Shown here: in pieces, positions 27,052 through 35,934 of the stretch
Layout of the letters: each line of letters starts with the position of its first letter
Position numbering within the stretch: position 1 is the stretch's first letter
Assembly (NCBI RefSeq): GCF_042651965.1
Contig: NZ_JBHSDY010000007.1
Location: 124,001-188,000, forward strand
Length of the DNA stretch: 64,000 nt
Direction: 5' to 3'
Origin: Castellaniella hirudinis
GTDB taxonomy: Bacteria; Pseudomonadota; Gammaproteobacteria; Burkholderiales; Burkholderiaceae_B
Position numbers and translations under genes: made by a program
Notes under the pieces: generated by a model
The model's input: the letters and a program-made list of their open reading frames with translations, nothing else
Databases searched by the model: none
Told to the model about the DNA's origin: nothing

Positions 27052-28011
27052 ATGTCCATCAACAAATGGCTGGCCGCGTGCGCGGTCGCGGTCACCACCG
27101 CCATCGCCGCCGCTCCCGCGCAAGCGGACACCAAGTTCATCAATATCCTGACCGGTGGCCAAAGCGGCGTCTACTACCCGCTGGGCGTGGCGCTGTCCCA
27201 GATCTACAACAAGCACATTCCCGACGCCAAATCCACCGCCCAGGTCACCAAGGCATCGGCCGAGAACATGAACCTGCTGCAGAGCGGGCGCGGCGAGCTG
27301 GCCTTCGCGCTGGCCGACACCGTGGCCGACGCCTACACCGGCAACGCCGAAGCAGGCTTCAAGGCCCCGCTCGACAAGCTGCGCGGCATGACCGGCACTT
27401 ACAACAACTACATCCAGATCGTCGCCAACGGCGATGCCGGCATCAAGACCCTGGCCGACCTCAAGGGCAAGCGCATCTCCGTGGGCGCCGCCCGTTCCGG
27501 CACGGAACTGAACGCCCGCGCCGTCCTCAAGGCCGCCGGCCTGACCTATGCAGACTTCGACAAGGTCGAATACCTGCCCTTCGGTGAATCCGTCGAACTG
27601 ATGAAGAACCGCCAACTGGACGTGACCCTGCAGTCCGCCGGCCTGGGCGTGTCCTCCATCCGCGACCTGGCGACCTCGGTCAAGATCGTGGTCGTGCCCA
27701 TCCCGGCCGACGTCATCGCCAAGATCGGCAACGAAGCCTACCAGGCGGCCACCATCCCCGCCGGCACCTACGAGGGCCAGACGGCCGACACGCCCACGGC
27801 GGCGGTGCCGAACTTCCTGGTGACCGCGTCGACGGTGCCCGACGATCTGGTCTATCAAATGACCAAGGTCTTCTACGAACAGCTCGACACCCTGAAATCC
27901 GCGCACAACGCCGCCAAGGCCATCCAGCTCGACAACGCCCTGAAGGGCATGCCGGTGCCCCTGCACCCGGGCGCCGAGCGTTACTACAAGGAAGTCGGCC
28001 TGATCAAATAA
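27052..28011 (+). CDS. TAXI family TRAP transporter solute-binding protein (second system)
   Basis: A 319-residue periplasmic TAXI protein with a signal peptide (about 1-23, cleavage near AQA|DTKF) and the TAXI signature NILTGGQSGVYYPLGVALSQI. The binding-domain segments KGKRISVGAARSGTELNAR and the C-terminal LHPGAERYYKEVGL are typical. The start at 27052 is preferred over an in-frame upstream start because the signal peptide begins here and AGAGG precedes it at good spacing. Its permease lies 124 nt downstream, behind a terminator-like hairpin. It is only distantly similar to the first TAXI protein in the window. Confidence 0.94.
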   Translation: MSINKWLAACAVAVTTAIAAAPAQADTKFINILTGGQSGVYYPLGVALSQIYNKHIPDAKSTAQVTKASAENMNLLQSGRGELAFALADTVADAYTGNAEAGFKAPLDKLRGMTGTYNNYIQIVANGDAGIKTLADLKGKRISVGAARSGTELNARAVLKAAGLTYADFDKVEYLPFGESVELMKNRQLDVTLQSAGLGVSSIRDLATSVKIVVVPIPADVIAKIGNEAYQAATIPAGTYEGQTADTPTAAVPNFLVTASTVPDDLVYQMTKVFYEQLDTLKSAHNAAKAIQLDNALKGMPVPLHPGAERYYKEVGLIK

Positions 28012-28083
28012 TGATCCGGTTCGTTCGGACACCGCCCCACCGCCGGGCGGGTCCTTCGGGGGCCTCGCGCCCCATGCCCTCCG

Positions 28084-28115
28084 GGCGGTTCGGACCTGCG
28101 TCTGAACCGCCTTTT
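28084..28115 (+). terminator. Intercistronic terminator-like hairpin between TAXI binding protein and permease
   Basis: GGCGGTTCGGAC (28084-28095) pairs with GTCTGAACCGCC (28100-28111) with one G-T wobble around a CTGC loop, followed by TTTT (28112-28115). A 12-bp stem plus a short T run is a good partial terminator and would give more binding protein than permease. Confidence 0.7.
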
Positions 28116-28135
28116 CAGTTCTCAGGTTCCTGCTT

Positions 28136-30160
28136 ATGAGCTCCCCCCACGACATTGCGGCCCAACCCCTGCCGCGCAGCATCTTCTGGATCGCCGTCGT
28201 CTTTTCATGCTTCCAGATCTGGACTGCGGCCTACAGCCCTCTGTCCAGCCAGGTGGTCCGCTGCATCCACGTCGGCTTCGTGCTGCTGATGGTCTTTTCC
28301 CTGTATTCCAGCGGCGGCCGCGCCAACCGGACGCTCGGCTGGGTCCTGGGCATCCTGGGCTTCGTCCTCAGCCTGTACCACTGGGTCTATGAATCCGACC
28401 TGACGGCGCGCGCCGGCCAGATGACCGACGCCGACATGGTCGTGGGCATCCTGACCGTGGTGCTGGTGTTCGAGGCCACCCGCCGCATGATGGGCTGGGC
28501 GCTGCCCATCATCTGCGGCCTGTTCCTGGCCTACGGCCTGTTCGGCCAGTACATTCCCGGCCCCTTCATGCACCGGGGCTACGGCTTTGACCAGATCGTC
28601 AGCACCCTGGGCTTCGGGGTCGAAGGCATCTACGGCACGCCGACCTACGTATCGTCCACCTATATCTACCTGTTCATCCTGTTCGGCGCCTTCCTGGAAC
28701 AGGCGGGCATGATCCAGTTGTTCAGCGATTTTTCCATGGGCATGGTCGGCCACACGCGCGGCGGCCCGGCCAAGGTCTCCGTGGTCAGTTCCGGCCTGAT
28801 GGGCACCATCAACGGCTCGGGCGTGGCCAACGTCGTCACCACCGGCCAGTTCACCATCCCGCTGATGAAGCGCTTCGGTTATTCCTCCGCCTTCGCCGGC
28901 GGGGTCGAGGCCACCTCCAGCATGGGCGGGCAGATCATGCCGCCGGTGATGGGGGCGGTGGCCTTCATCATGGCCGAAACGCTGAACATCCCCTACGTGG
29001 AAGTCGTCAAGGCCGCCCTCATCCCGGCCGTCCTGTACTTCACCACCGCCTTCATCTCCGTCCACCTGGAAGCCGGCCGCCGCGGCCTGCACGGCCTGGA
29101 CAAGAAGGACTGCCCCGACCCCTGGAAAGCCGTCCGTGAACGCTGGTACCTGCTGCTGCCCCTGATCGGCCTGGTGGCGCTGCTGTTCTCCGGCTACACG
29201 CCGCTGTTTTCCGGCACCATCGGCCTGGGGCTGACGGTGATCCTGATCTTCGGCGCCGCCGTCATCCAGGGCGCCTCGCAGCCCGTGCTGCGCTACGTCT
29301 TCTGGCTGTTGCTGGGCATCGCCTGCGCAGGCTTCGTCCAGTTCGGCGTCACGGACTTCTTCGTCATTGTCGCCGTGCTGGGCCTGGCGCTGATGGTCCG
29401 CAAGCACGGCCGCGACACCCTGCGGCTGGCCCTCAATTCCCTGGCCGAGGGCGCGCGCAACGCCCTGTCGGTCGCGGCGGCCTGCGCGCTGGTGGGGGTC
29501 ATCATCGGCATCATCAACCTGACCGGCGTGGCGGCCGAGTTCGGCGGCCAGGTCATCGCCATCGGCGAGAACAATCTGTTCCTGGCGCTGTTCCTGACCA
29601 TGATCACCTGCCTGGTGCTGGGCATGGGCATCCCGACGATCCCGAACTACATCATCACCAGCTCGCTGGCCGCACCCATCCTGTTGAAGCTGGGCGTGCC
29701 GCTGATCGTCTCGCACATGTTCGTGTTCTATTTCGGCATCATGGCCGACCTGACCCCGCCGGTGGCGCTGGCGGCCTTCGCCGCCGCGCCCATCGCCCGG
29801 GAAAACGGCCTGAAGATCAGCATCCAGGCGCTGCGCGTGGCCGTGGCGGGCTTCGTCATCCCCTACATGGCCGTCTATTCGCCGGCCCTGATGCTGCAAG
29901 GCGGCGATGCGCTGGACGTGGTCTACATCGTCTTCAAGGCCCTGGTCGCCATCACGCTGTGGGCGGCCGGCGTCACCGGCTTCCTGCTGACGCCGATCGG
30001 CTGGTTCGCACGGCTCTACGTCATCGCCGCAGCTCTGCTGCTGGTGGCGGCGCTTCCGCTGACCGATGAGGTCGGCTTCGCGGCCACGGCGCTGTTCCTG
30101 GCCTGGCACGTGGTGCACGCACGCCGCGCACGCGCGGCCGCTACGACGACAGCGGCCTGA
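28136..30160 (+). CDS. TRAP transporter fused permease, TAXI type (second system)
   Basis: A 674-residue fused 4TM + 12TM permease. The characteristic stretches SGVANVVTTGQFTIPLMKR and MADLTPPVALAAFAAAPIA are present, and hydrophobic segments run throughout. Compared with the 861-residue permease at the start of the window it lacks the DUF3394 C-terminal extension. Its stop codon overlaps the DUF1850 gene start (TGATG), so the two are translationally coupled. It imports an unknown organic anion with the binding protein encoded upstream. Confidence 0.94.
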   Translation: MSSPHDIAAQPLPRSIFWIAVVFSCFQIWTAAYSPLSSQVVRCIHVGFVLLMVFSLYSSGGRANRTLGWVLGILGFVLSLYHWVYESDLTARAGQMTDADMVVGILTVVLVFEATRRMMGWALPIICGLFLAYGLFGQYIPGPFMHRGYGFDQIVSTLGFGVEGIYGTPTYVSSTYIYLFILFGAFLEQAGMIQLFSDFSMGMVGHTRGGPAKVSVVSSGLMGTINGSGVANVVTTGQFTIPLMKRFGYSSAFAGGVEATSSMGGQIMPPVMGAVAFIMAETLNIPYVEVVKAALIPAVLYFTTAFISVHLEAGRRGLHGLDKKDCPDPWKAVRERWYLLLPLIGLVALLFSGYTPLFSGTIGLGLTVILIFGAAVIQGASQPVLRYVFWLLLGIACAGFVQFGVTDFFVIVAVLGLALMVRKHGRDTLRLALNSLAEGARNALSVAAACALVGVIIGIINLTGVAAEFGGQVIAIGENNLFLALFLTMITCLVLGMGIPTIPNYIITSSLAAPILLKLGVPLIVSHMFVFYFGIMADLTPPVALAAFAAAPIARENGLKISIQALRVAVAGFVIPYMAVYSPALMLQGGDALDVVYIVFKALVAITLWAAGVTGFLLTPIGWFARLYVIAAALLLVAALPLTDEVGFAATALFLAWHVVHARRARAAATTTAA

Positions 30161-30606
30161 TGGTGCTGGGCGCACTGGGGGTCTGCCTGACCCTGGCGGC
30201 GGCGCCCGGCGTGCCGCCGCGCTTCGTCCCGGTCCGAGCCTTCACGCTGGCCTGGACCCATTCGATCGAAAAGATCCGCTGGGAAGAGGACTACACCGTC
30301 CAGGCCGATCCGGACGGCCGCCCGCGCCTGGTCCCCGGGCAGGCGCGCATCCGGGGTTCGGGCGCGGGCATGGAGCCGCCGCCGGACGCCGTGCTGCGCC
30401 ACGACGGCTGGTACGTCTACCAGCCGCATACCCGCCCGCTGGACGAACTGCGGCTGACACGCTCGCCCTACGTGGCCGACTACGACTGGTGCACGGACGG
30501 GCGCTGCGAACCCCTGCGGGCCGTCATGCCGACCGATGGGGATGTGACGCTGCTGCGGCCTTGCTCGGGGCCGCAGCCATCCGCACACAGCGGACCGGTT
30601 CAGTAG
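30160..30606 (+). CDS. DUF1850 domain protein linked to TAXI-TRAP
   Basis: This 148-residue protein has an N-terminal hydrophobic segment (about 1-18) and a DUF1850-like core (AFTLAWTHSIEKIRWEEDYTV, then GAGMEPPPDAVLRHDGWY). DUF1850 genes are recurrent neighbours of TAXI TRAP permeases, and the function is unknown; a role in assembly or as an accessory periplasmic subunit is conceivable. The conserved His-Ser-Ile/Val-Glu-Lys type segment is intact. It overlaps the permease stop by 1 nt and runs 7 nt into the convergent SDR gene. Confidence 0.85.
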   Translation: MVLGALGVCLTLAAAPGVPPRFVPVRAFTLAWTHSIEKIRWEEDYTVQADPDGRPRLVPGQARIRGSGAGMEPPPDAVLRHDGWYVYQPHTRPLDELRLTRSPYVADYDWCTDGRCEPLRAVMPTDGDVTLLRPCSGPQPSAHSGPVQ

Positions 30607-31334
30607 GTCGCCCGACCGCCTGAGGCATCAAAGGTGAAGCCCGTCGTGAAGGAGCACTCCGGGCTGGCCGCAAATGCCGCCACGGCCGCCAGTTCCGAAA
30701 TCTGCAGCAGACGGCCCATCGGAATCTTGGCCTTGCTGCGCTCGATATGCTCCGGCGTCATCTGCCTGAGCAGATCTGTTTCGACCATGACCGGCGCCAG
30801 GCAGTTGACCAGAATACCGGTGTCGATCAGCTCACGAGCCAGCGATTTGGTCAGGCCGATCACCCCGGCCTTGGACGCCGCATAGGCGGCGATCCCCGGC
30901 ACGCCTTCCTTGCCCGCGATCGAAGCCACGTTGACAATGCGCCCATAGCCGCGCGCCCGCATGGCGGGCACGGCCGCGCGGCAGCACAGAAAGACGCCGT
31001 CCAGGTTCACCCGCAGCACCCGCTGCCACTCCTGGAAGGCATAGTCCTCCACATCGGCGACCCGGCCGTTGATCCCGGCATTGTTGACCAGGATGTCGAG
31101 CCGACCCAGCCCGTCAAGGACGCGCCGCATCCCCGCGGCCACGGAGTCCTCGTCGGTCACGTCCACCTGATCGAGCCCGGCGGGCGAAAACCCGGCAGCC
31201 TCGGCGTCGAACCCCTCGCGGTCCACGTCCCAGAGCACCACCCGCGCGCCCTCCTGGGCAAGCCGCTGGGCGATGCCCAGGCCCACACCCCGCGCGCCGC
31301 CCGTGACGATGGCGACCTGACCGTCCAGTCTCAT
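30600..31334 (-). CDS. SDR-family NAD(P)-dependent oxidoreductase
   Basis: A classical short-chain dehydrogenase of 244 residues. The cofactor motif is TGGARGVGLGIA (TGxxxGxG), with NNAG in ILVNNAGING, the catalytic serine in VNVASIAGKEG and the catalytic YxxxK in AAYAASKAG. The acidic residue after the second strand (LWDVD) suggests NAD preference. It is the last gene of the TRAP/epimerase operon; its ATG overlaps the epimerase stop by 4 nt. It probably oxidises a hydroxy-acid or sugar-acid taken up by the TRAP system, with identity unknown. Confidence 0.92.
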   Translation of the reverse strand: MRLDGQVAIVTGGARGVGLGIAQRLAQEGARVVLWDVDREGFDAEAAGFSPAGLDQVDVTDEDSVAAGMRRVLDGLGRLDILVNNAGINGRVADVEDYAFQEWQRVLRVNLDGVFLCCRAAVPAMRARGYGRIVNVASIAGKEGVPGIAAYAASKAGVIGLTKSLARELIDTGILVNCLAPVMVETDLLRQMTPEHIERSKAKIPMGRLLQISELAAVAAFAASPECSFTTGFTFDASGGRATY

Positions 31335-32257
31335 TCCGCGCCTCCCCATCCGGCGGTCACCGACACGGCCTGCCGATAATCCTCGATGGTGCCCGCAATG
31401 CCCTCATGCAGGCCGCGCGCCGACCAACCCGGCAACAGAGCGCCCGCCCCCTGAAGGCCATCGGGCAGCCGAATCGGCAAGGGCGGTCCCTCGGCACGCA
31501 CGACGGCGTCGGGTACGGCCTCGCGGAGAGCCTCGATGACCTCTTCGGCCTGCACTCTCTGGCCCAGCAGATCGACATGATGCGCCTGCGTCAACGGGGC
31601 CTCCAGGGCGGCTTCGAAAGCCGCGGCGACATCATCGACATGGATGATGTCGAACACGCCGGTAAAAGGAATCACGTAGGGCTGTCCACGCGCCGCCGCA
31701 CGGCAGGCCAGGCTGGGCCCGGCTGACAGGCCGTCTTCACGGCCCAGTCCGTACACCACGTAGGGCCGGAAGCCGACGCTCAACATCTGATCGTCTTCCC
31801 AGAACGCTGCGGCGCTGCGCTCCGCAGCCAGCTTGAACGCCCCGTAGTGCGTCGTGGGAGACGGCGCCTGCCCGCCATCGGGACCAAAAACACCGGCGCT
31901 GCTCATGTACAGGACCCGCTCGATGCCTTCGGCGCGAGCAGCCAGGAACACATTCAGCAGACCGATCAGATTGACCTTGGCGCCCAGCACCGGATCGGCG
32001 CGGCAGCCAGGGGTCAGCATCCCCGCCAGATGAATCAGAACGTCGCAACCCCGAGCAGCCGCGTGCACAGCCTCAGTATCCGCCACATCGGCCGCCACCC
32101 ATTCGAAGCGATCCGCAACGGCCGCGCCGCAGACCAGGTCAATGATCTTGCGCTGGATGCGCAGATCGAAGATACGCACATTCACACCCTTGGCCGCCAG
32201 GCGCTTGGCGATCCAGGCGCCGATAAAGCCGCACCCTCCCGTCAGCAAGACCCGCAT
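31331..32257 (-). CDS. NAD-dependent epimerase/dehydratase family protein
   Basis: An extended SDR enzyme of 308 residues. The cofactor motif TGGCGFIG is at residues 6-13, and the active-site SSAGVFG and Y-x-x-x-K (YGAFK) follow. Such enzymes act on nucleotide sugars, uronates or sugar lactones; in TRAP-linked clusters they are often uronate or aldose-acid dehydrogenases. Overlaps on both sides (1 nt with the upstream gene, 4 nt with the SDR gene) show strong operon coupling. Substrate unknown. Confidence 0.9.
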   Translation of the reverse strand: MRVLLTGGCGFIGAWIAKRLAAKGVNVRIFDLRIQRKIIDLVCGAAVADRFEWVAADVADTEAVHAAARGCDVLIHLAGMLTPGCRADPVLGAKVNLIGLLNVFLAARAEGIERVLYMSSAGVFGPDGGQAPSPTTHYGAFKLAAERSAAAFWEDDQMLSVGFRPYVVYGLGREDGLSAGPSLACRAAARGQPYVIPFTGVFDIIHVDDVAAAFEAALEAPLTQAHHVDLLGQRVQAEEVIEALREAVPDAVVRAEGPPLPIRLPDGLQGAGALLPGWSARGLHEGIAGTIEDYRQAVSVTAGWGGAE

Positions 32258-32964
32258 CAGGCAGCCCCCGACAGCGCGTCTGCATCCGACAACACATGCT
32301 GCGTGCGATACAAGGTCGCGACCGCGCTGTTGCGCTGGGCATCGGGCAGCGCCGTCAGGACTGCGGTCAGCGCCTCCTGGGTACAGTCCCGATCCAGGCC
32401 GTCGATCAGCAAGGCCAATGCCACGGTACGATCCGGCTCGCCACCGCTTTCACGGAATACTTTCTCCGCAGTCGGCTGCTGCCCAAGGCTTGCACTGCCG
32501 CGCAACACGTGCGCCCCCAGGATGCCGGGCGCTTCCGCCGCCTCATGCATCCTCGAGACCAGCCAGTCCTCATCGGGCGAGGCAGCCGCATCCCGGCCGA
32601 ACTGCACGGTCGCCAGCCATCCGCCCGTCCCCCGGCCAGTGCTGGCCAGCACCTCGCACACCGTGCGCGACGGAGCGATATACACCGACAGGATGCGCCG
32701 CGTCCAGGGCGTCGGGTCATTGAGCCGGGCCAGATAGGGCGCGGAGACGAAGATCTGCGGCTCGTCGGCCTCGTACATCATGAAATAGCGCAATGACGCC
32801 GGCGTCCCGTCGACCGCCTGACAGCGCCGGCCGCGCCGGAAACCAGGCACGGACAACCGCTCGGGCATGTGCTCCAGACTGTGCCAGGCGTTGTAATCCA
32901 CCTCGGAGGCGGCTTGCACACCTCCCCAATTGACCAAGACACCGCGACCCAGCAAGCCGGACAT
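32257..32964 (-). CDS. DUF4286-like dimeric alpha-beta barrel protein
   Basis: This 235-residue soluble protein resembles the DUF4286/EthD-type ferredoxin-fold group. The first half has the pattern NAWHSLEHMPERLSVPGFRR, where the W-x-x-x-E-H and PGF-x-RGRR positions are family marks. The second half looks like a second similar domain. Function is not known; members occur in catabolic operons next to TRAP transporters and may handle a small reactive intermediate. It lies 33 nt after dctM and overlaps the epimerase gene by 1 nt. The family assignment rests on pattern recall and is moderately sure. Confidence 0.65.
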   Translation of the reverse strand: MSGLLGRGVLVNWGGVQAASEVDYNAWHSLEHMPERLSVPGFRRGRRCQAVDGTPASLRYFMMYEADEPQIFVSAPYLARLNDPTPWTRRILSVYIAPSRTVCEVLASTGRGTGGWLATVQFGRDAAASPDEDWLVSRMHEAAEAPGILGAHVLRGSASLGQQPTAEKVFRESGGEPDRTVALALLIDGLDRDCTQEALTAVLTALPDAQRNSAVATLYRTQHVLSDADALSGAA

Positions 32965-32997
32965 GGCATGTACTCCTTCGAAGATTCGACGACGTGT

Positions 32998-34275
32998 TCA
33001 ATAGAACAGAGAGGGCAGGAACAGGCTGATCTGCGGCAGATAGGTCACCAGCAGCAGCGTGATCAGATTCACGACCAGGAAAGGCAGCGAGGCGCGCGCC
33101 AGCGCGAGGAGATCCACCTTGGCGATCACCGCCCCCAGATACAGGCAGTTGCCCACGGGCGGCGTCACCAGGCCGATCCCCAGGTTCATCACCATGATCA
33201 CGCCGAACTGGATGGGATCCACGCCGACGGCCTGCACTACGGGCAGCAGGATGGGGGCGAACAGGATCAGGGCCGGGACCAGATCCATCACCATGCCGAC
33301 GAACAACAGAAAGACGTTGATCGTCAGCAACACCATGATCTTGCCGAACTCCATGTCCTGGAAGAACCCGACCAGTTCCTGGGGAAACTGCTCGACGGCC
33401 ACAATCCAGGCGGCGACCGAGGTGGCCGACAGCACGAAGACGGGAATCGCCGTATTGATGGCCGAATCCACGAAGATCCGGAAGAAGTCCCTGAGGGGAT
33501 AGTCCTTGTAGACGAACCCGCCCAGGATGAAGGCGTAGACCACGCCGATCACGCCCGCCTCGGTCGCCGTGGTCAACCCGGTGATGATGGCGCCCAGCAG
33601 AAAGACCGGCAGCAGCAGTGACAGGATCGCCTCGCGGAATGCCTTCCACAATTCCGGCAGCGGCGCACGCTGGGCGCGCTGGGGCCAGCCTTTTTTCCTG
33701 GACATGGCATAGACCGCCCCCATCAGCATGACCCCGGTCAGCACCCCTGGCACCAGCCCCGCCAGGAACAGCGCGCCGATGGACGAGCTGACCGTCACGC
33801 CATAAAGCACCATGGGAATGCTCGGCGGGATCAAGATGCCGATCGGCGACGAGCAGATCGTGATCGCCCCCGCGTCACGGCGCGAATAGCCTTGCTTCTC
33901 CATCGCCGGGATCATCAGGCTGCCGATGGCCGCCGTATCGGCCACCGCCGAACCCGAAATGCCACCGAAGAAAATCGACGAGGCCACATTGACGTGCCCC
34001 AATCCGCCACGGACGTGCCCCAGCAGCGCATCGGCAAAACGGACCAGCCGCCCTGCGATGCTGGTCTCGCCCGCCAGTGCGCCGGCGAGGATGAACAACG
34101 GCACCGCCACGAGCGGAAAGGAGTTGACCGCATTGACCATCTTGTGGGGCACGATCTCCAACGGAAAGGAACCATCCAGGAAGATCGCGACCACTGTCGC
34201 AAAGCCCATGCCGAAGGCGATGGGCACGCCGATCACCAGCGTGATCAGAAATACGAGCGCAAGAGTGAGTATCAT
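32998..34275 (-). CDS. TRAP transporter large permease, DctM family (second)
   Basis: A 425-residue DctM-type membrane subunit with about twelve hydrophobic segments. Signatures include SSIFFGGISGSAVADTAAIG, the loop GLTTATEAGVIGVVYAFI and NLGIGLVTPPVGNCLYLGA. With the DctQ protein encoded 3 nt upstream it forms the secondary transporter fed by the DctP protein. The predicted order dctP-dctQ-dctM then DUF4286-like-epimerase-SDR reads as one operon from the promoter at 35772-35800. Confidence 0.95.
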   Translation of the reverse strand: MILTLALVFLITLVIGVPIAFGMGFATVVAIFLDGSFPLEIVPHKMVNAVNSFPLVAVPLFILAGALAGETSIAGRLVRFADALLGHVRGGLGHVNVASSIFFGGISGSAVADTAAIGSLMIPAMEKQGYSRRDAGAITICSSPIGILIPPSIPMVLYGVTVSSSIGALFLAGLVPGVLTGVMLMGAVYAMSRKKGWPQRAQRAPLPELWKAFREAILSLLLPVFLLGAIITGLTTATEAGVIGVVYAFILGGFVYKDYPLRDFFRIFVDSAINTAIPVFVLSATSVAAWIVAVEQFPQELVGFFQDMEFGKIMVLLTINVFLLFVGMVMDLVPALILFAPILLPVVQAVGVDPIQFGVIMVMNLGIGLVTPPVGNCLYLGAVIAKVDLLALARASLPFLVVNLITLLLVTYLPQISLFLPSLFY

Positions 34276-34278
34276 GAT

Positions 34279-34737
34279 TCAGTCCCGGAGCCGGCGCACC
34301 GAGGCGCGCAACTGCCCCAGAGCGCTGATGATCATGAAGGCCGAGCACAACGGCAGGCAGGCGTAGAGATAGCCCTTGGGCATCTTCAAGGCATCCGAGA
34401 GGCTGTGCATCGTGTCCTCGACCACGACCGCACCGCTATAGGCCAGCACCGCGAGCAGCGCCAGCACCACCAGAATCACCACGCACTCGAGCAGCGCCTT
34501 CCGGCGCCCGCCCATGGCGTCGCCCAGCAACGTAAAGGCGATGTGTCCCCGCTCGTGAAAAGCCACCACGCTGCCGAGCATGACGATCCAGACCATCAGG
34601 AAGTTCGGCACCTCGGTCGCCCAATACAGGGATTCCCGCAACGCATAGCGGTAGAAAATCCCCAATGCGACCACACCGACCAGCATCACCATCAGCAGGC
34701 CCACGAGCACCCGCAAGGCCCGGCATAGCGTCGTCAT
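34279..34737 (-). CDS. TRAP transporter small permease, DctQ family (second)
   Basis: A 152-residue DctQ-type subunit with four hydrophobic segments and the family region YWATEVPNFLMVWIVMLGSV followed by FHERGHIAF. The start codon overlaps the dctP stop by 4 nt (ATGA), and dctM starts 3 nt past its stop. Length and layout are normal for the family. Confidence 0.92.
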   Translation of the reverse strand: MTTLCRALRVLVGLLMVMLVGVVALGIFYRYALRESLYWATEVPNFLMVWIVMLGSVVAFHERGHIAFTLLGDAMGGRRKALLECVVILVVLALLAVLAYSGAVVVEDTMHSLSDALKMPKGYLYACLPLCSAFMIISALGQLRASVRRLRD

Positions 34738-35720
34738 GGCTTGCCTGCATCGACCACGGCCTGGATCAGCGCCGCCCCGATCACGTCGCCGTACTGGGCA
34801 TAGGTCTTTTGAGCGCCTTCACGGAACGAATCCCGATCGACGTCATCGACGATCGTCATGCCCTTATCGCGAAGCTGGCTGATGAGGCCCGCATTGGACT
34901 CGCGCGACAGGCGGACCTGGGCGTCGCGGCTGACCGTCGCCGCCTGCATGACCGCCGTCTGCAGATCCCCGGGCAGTTTTTCCCAGAACCGGCGCGACAC
35001 GACGAACTCGCAAGGAATGCTGGCGTGGTGCGTCAGGTTCATGTATTTCTGCACCTCGTAGAATTTCGAGGTGTAGATGATTTCGGGCGGATTTTCCTGT
35101 GCGTTGATCACCCCCTGCTGCAAGGCCGAATAGACCTCGGAGAAATCCATGGGCGTGGGATTGGCCCCCCATTGCTTGAAGGCATACAGCCAGGGCGCCA
35201 CATTGGGAACCCGGATGTCGATGCCCGCCAGGTCGGACGCCTTGCGCAGCGGCTTGTCGCGCGTCGTGATGTCACGGAAACCGAGTTCGCCCCAGCCCAG
35301 GACCTTGTAGCCCTTGTCATACATGATCTGGTCGAGCTGCTGGTTCAGCGCCGAACCCGAACGCATGACCGCGTCCTTGTGGGCCTCGTCGCGGAAGATC
35401 ATGGGCAGGTTCAACACATCCAGCCGGGGATCGATCTGGCCATGGCGGCCCACCACCGCGCCGTCCAGGGTGCCGAGCTTCATGCCTTCGAGATATTCGG
35501 TTTCCGTGCCGAGCTGCGCGCTGGGAAACGCCTTGACCTCGATCCGCCCGGGGGCCAGTTTGTCGAGTTCCGTCCGGAAGCCCTCGACCCATTTTTGATA
35601 ACTGTGGCTCTCGGGCATGGCATGCGCCACCCGGAGGACGATGGCCTTGGCCGCGAAGGCGCTCGTCGAGGCCAGGCCCGCAACGCACGCGAGGGCCAGC
35701 CCTGCAATTCGCACTCTCAT
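34734..35720 (-). CDS. TRAP transporter solute-binding protein, DctP family (second)
   Basis: A 328-residue periplasmic DctP-type protein with a signal peptide (about 1-23, SAFA|AKAI). The carboxylate-binding arginine is in LAGIDIRVPNVAPW, and the helix FSEVYSALQQGVINAQENPP is typical. AGGAG with 5-nt spacing precedes the ATG. It is the first gene of the operon and the one nearest the predicted TTGACA promoter; the FCD-type GntR gene lies upstream on the same strand. The ligand is likely a sugar acid or other hydroxycarboxylate, judged only from the SDR/epimerase neighbours. Confidence 0.94.
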   Translation of the reverse strand: MRVRIAGLALACVAGLASTSAFAAKAIVLRVAHAMPESHSYQKWVEGFRTELDKLAPGRIEVKAFPSAQLGTETEYLEGMKLGTLDGAVVGRHGQIDPRLDVLNLPMIFRDEAHKDAVMRSGSALNQQLDQIMYDKGYKVLGWGELGFRDITTRDKPLRKASDLAGIDIRVPNVAPWLYAFKQWGANPTPMDFSEVYSALQQGVINAQENPPEIIYTSKFYEVQKYMNLTHHASIPCEFVVSRRFWEKLPGDLQTAVMQAATVSRDAQVRLSRESNAGLISQLRDKGMTIVDDVDRDSFREGAQKTYAQYGDVIGAALIQAVVDAGKP

Positions 35721-35771
35721 GTCTACTCCTGTTCCGTTCTTGTCACCCCCCGCTGTGGAGGCCTGTGGGCT

Positions 35772-35800
35772 AGATTATTAGCTGAGGTACTGTATGTCAA
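35772..35800 (-). promoter_or_regulatory. Promoter of the dctPQM-epimerase-SDR operon with candidate operator
   Basis: On the minus strand TTGACA (35800-35795, perfect -35), a 17-nt spacer and TAATCT (35777-35772) give a strong sigma70 promoter with the start near 35765. The spacer holds the palindrome TACAGTA, a plausible core for the GntR/FCD regulator encoded just upstream. Confidence 0.7.
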
Positions 35801-35847
35801 TTGCTATTTTTACGGAACTTGGTTTTTCTTGACAGAACCATGCGCGC

Positions 35848-35880
35848 AAAAAAGAGCCGGGCTCCTTTCGGAAGCCCGGC
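35848..35880 (-). terminator. Intrinsic terminator of the GntR regulator gene
   Basis: GCCGGGCT (35856-35863) pairs with AGCCCGGC (35873-35880), and on the minus strand the stem is followed after TC by TTTTTT (35853-35848). It separates the regulator transcript from the TRAP operon promoter. Confidence 0.85.
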
Positions 35881-35934
35881 CCCAGTAGCGAAATCCGCAG
35901 GTCGTCAAATCATCAGGGGATCACACAGGCCGCC

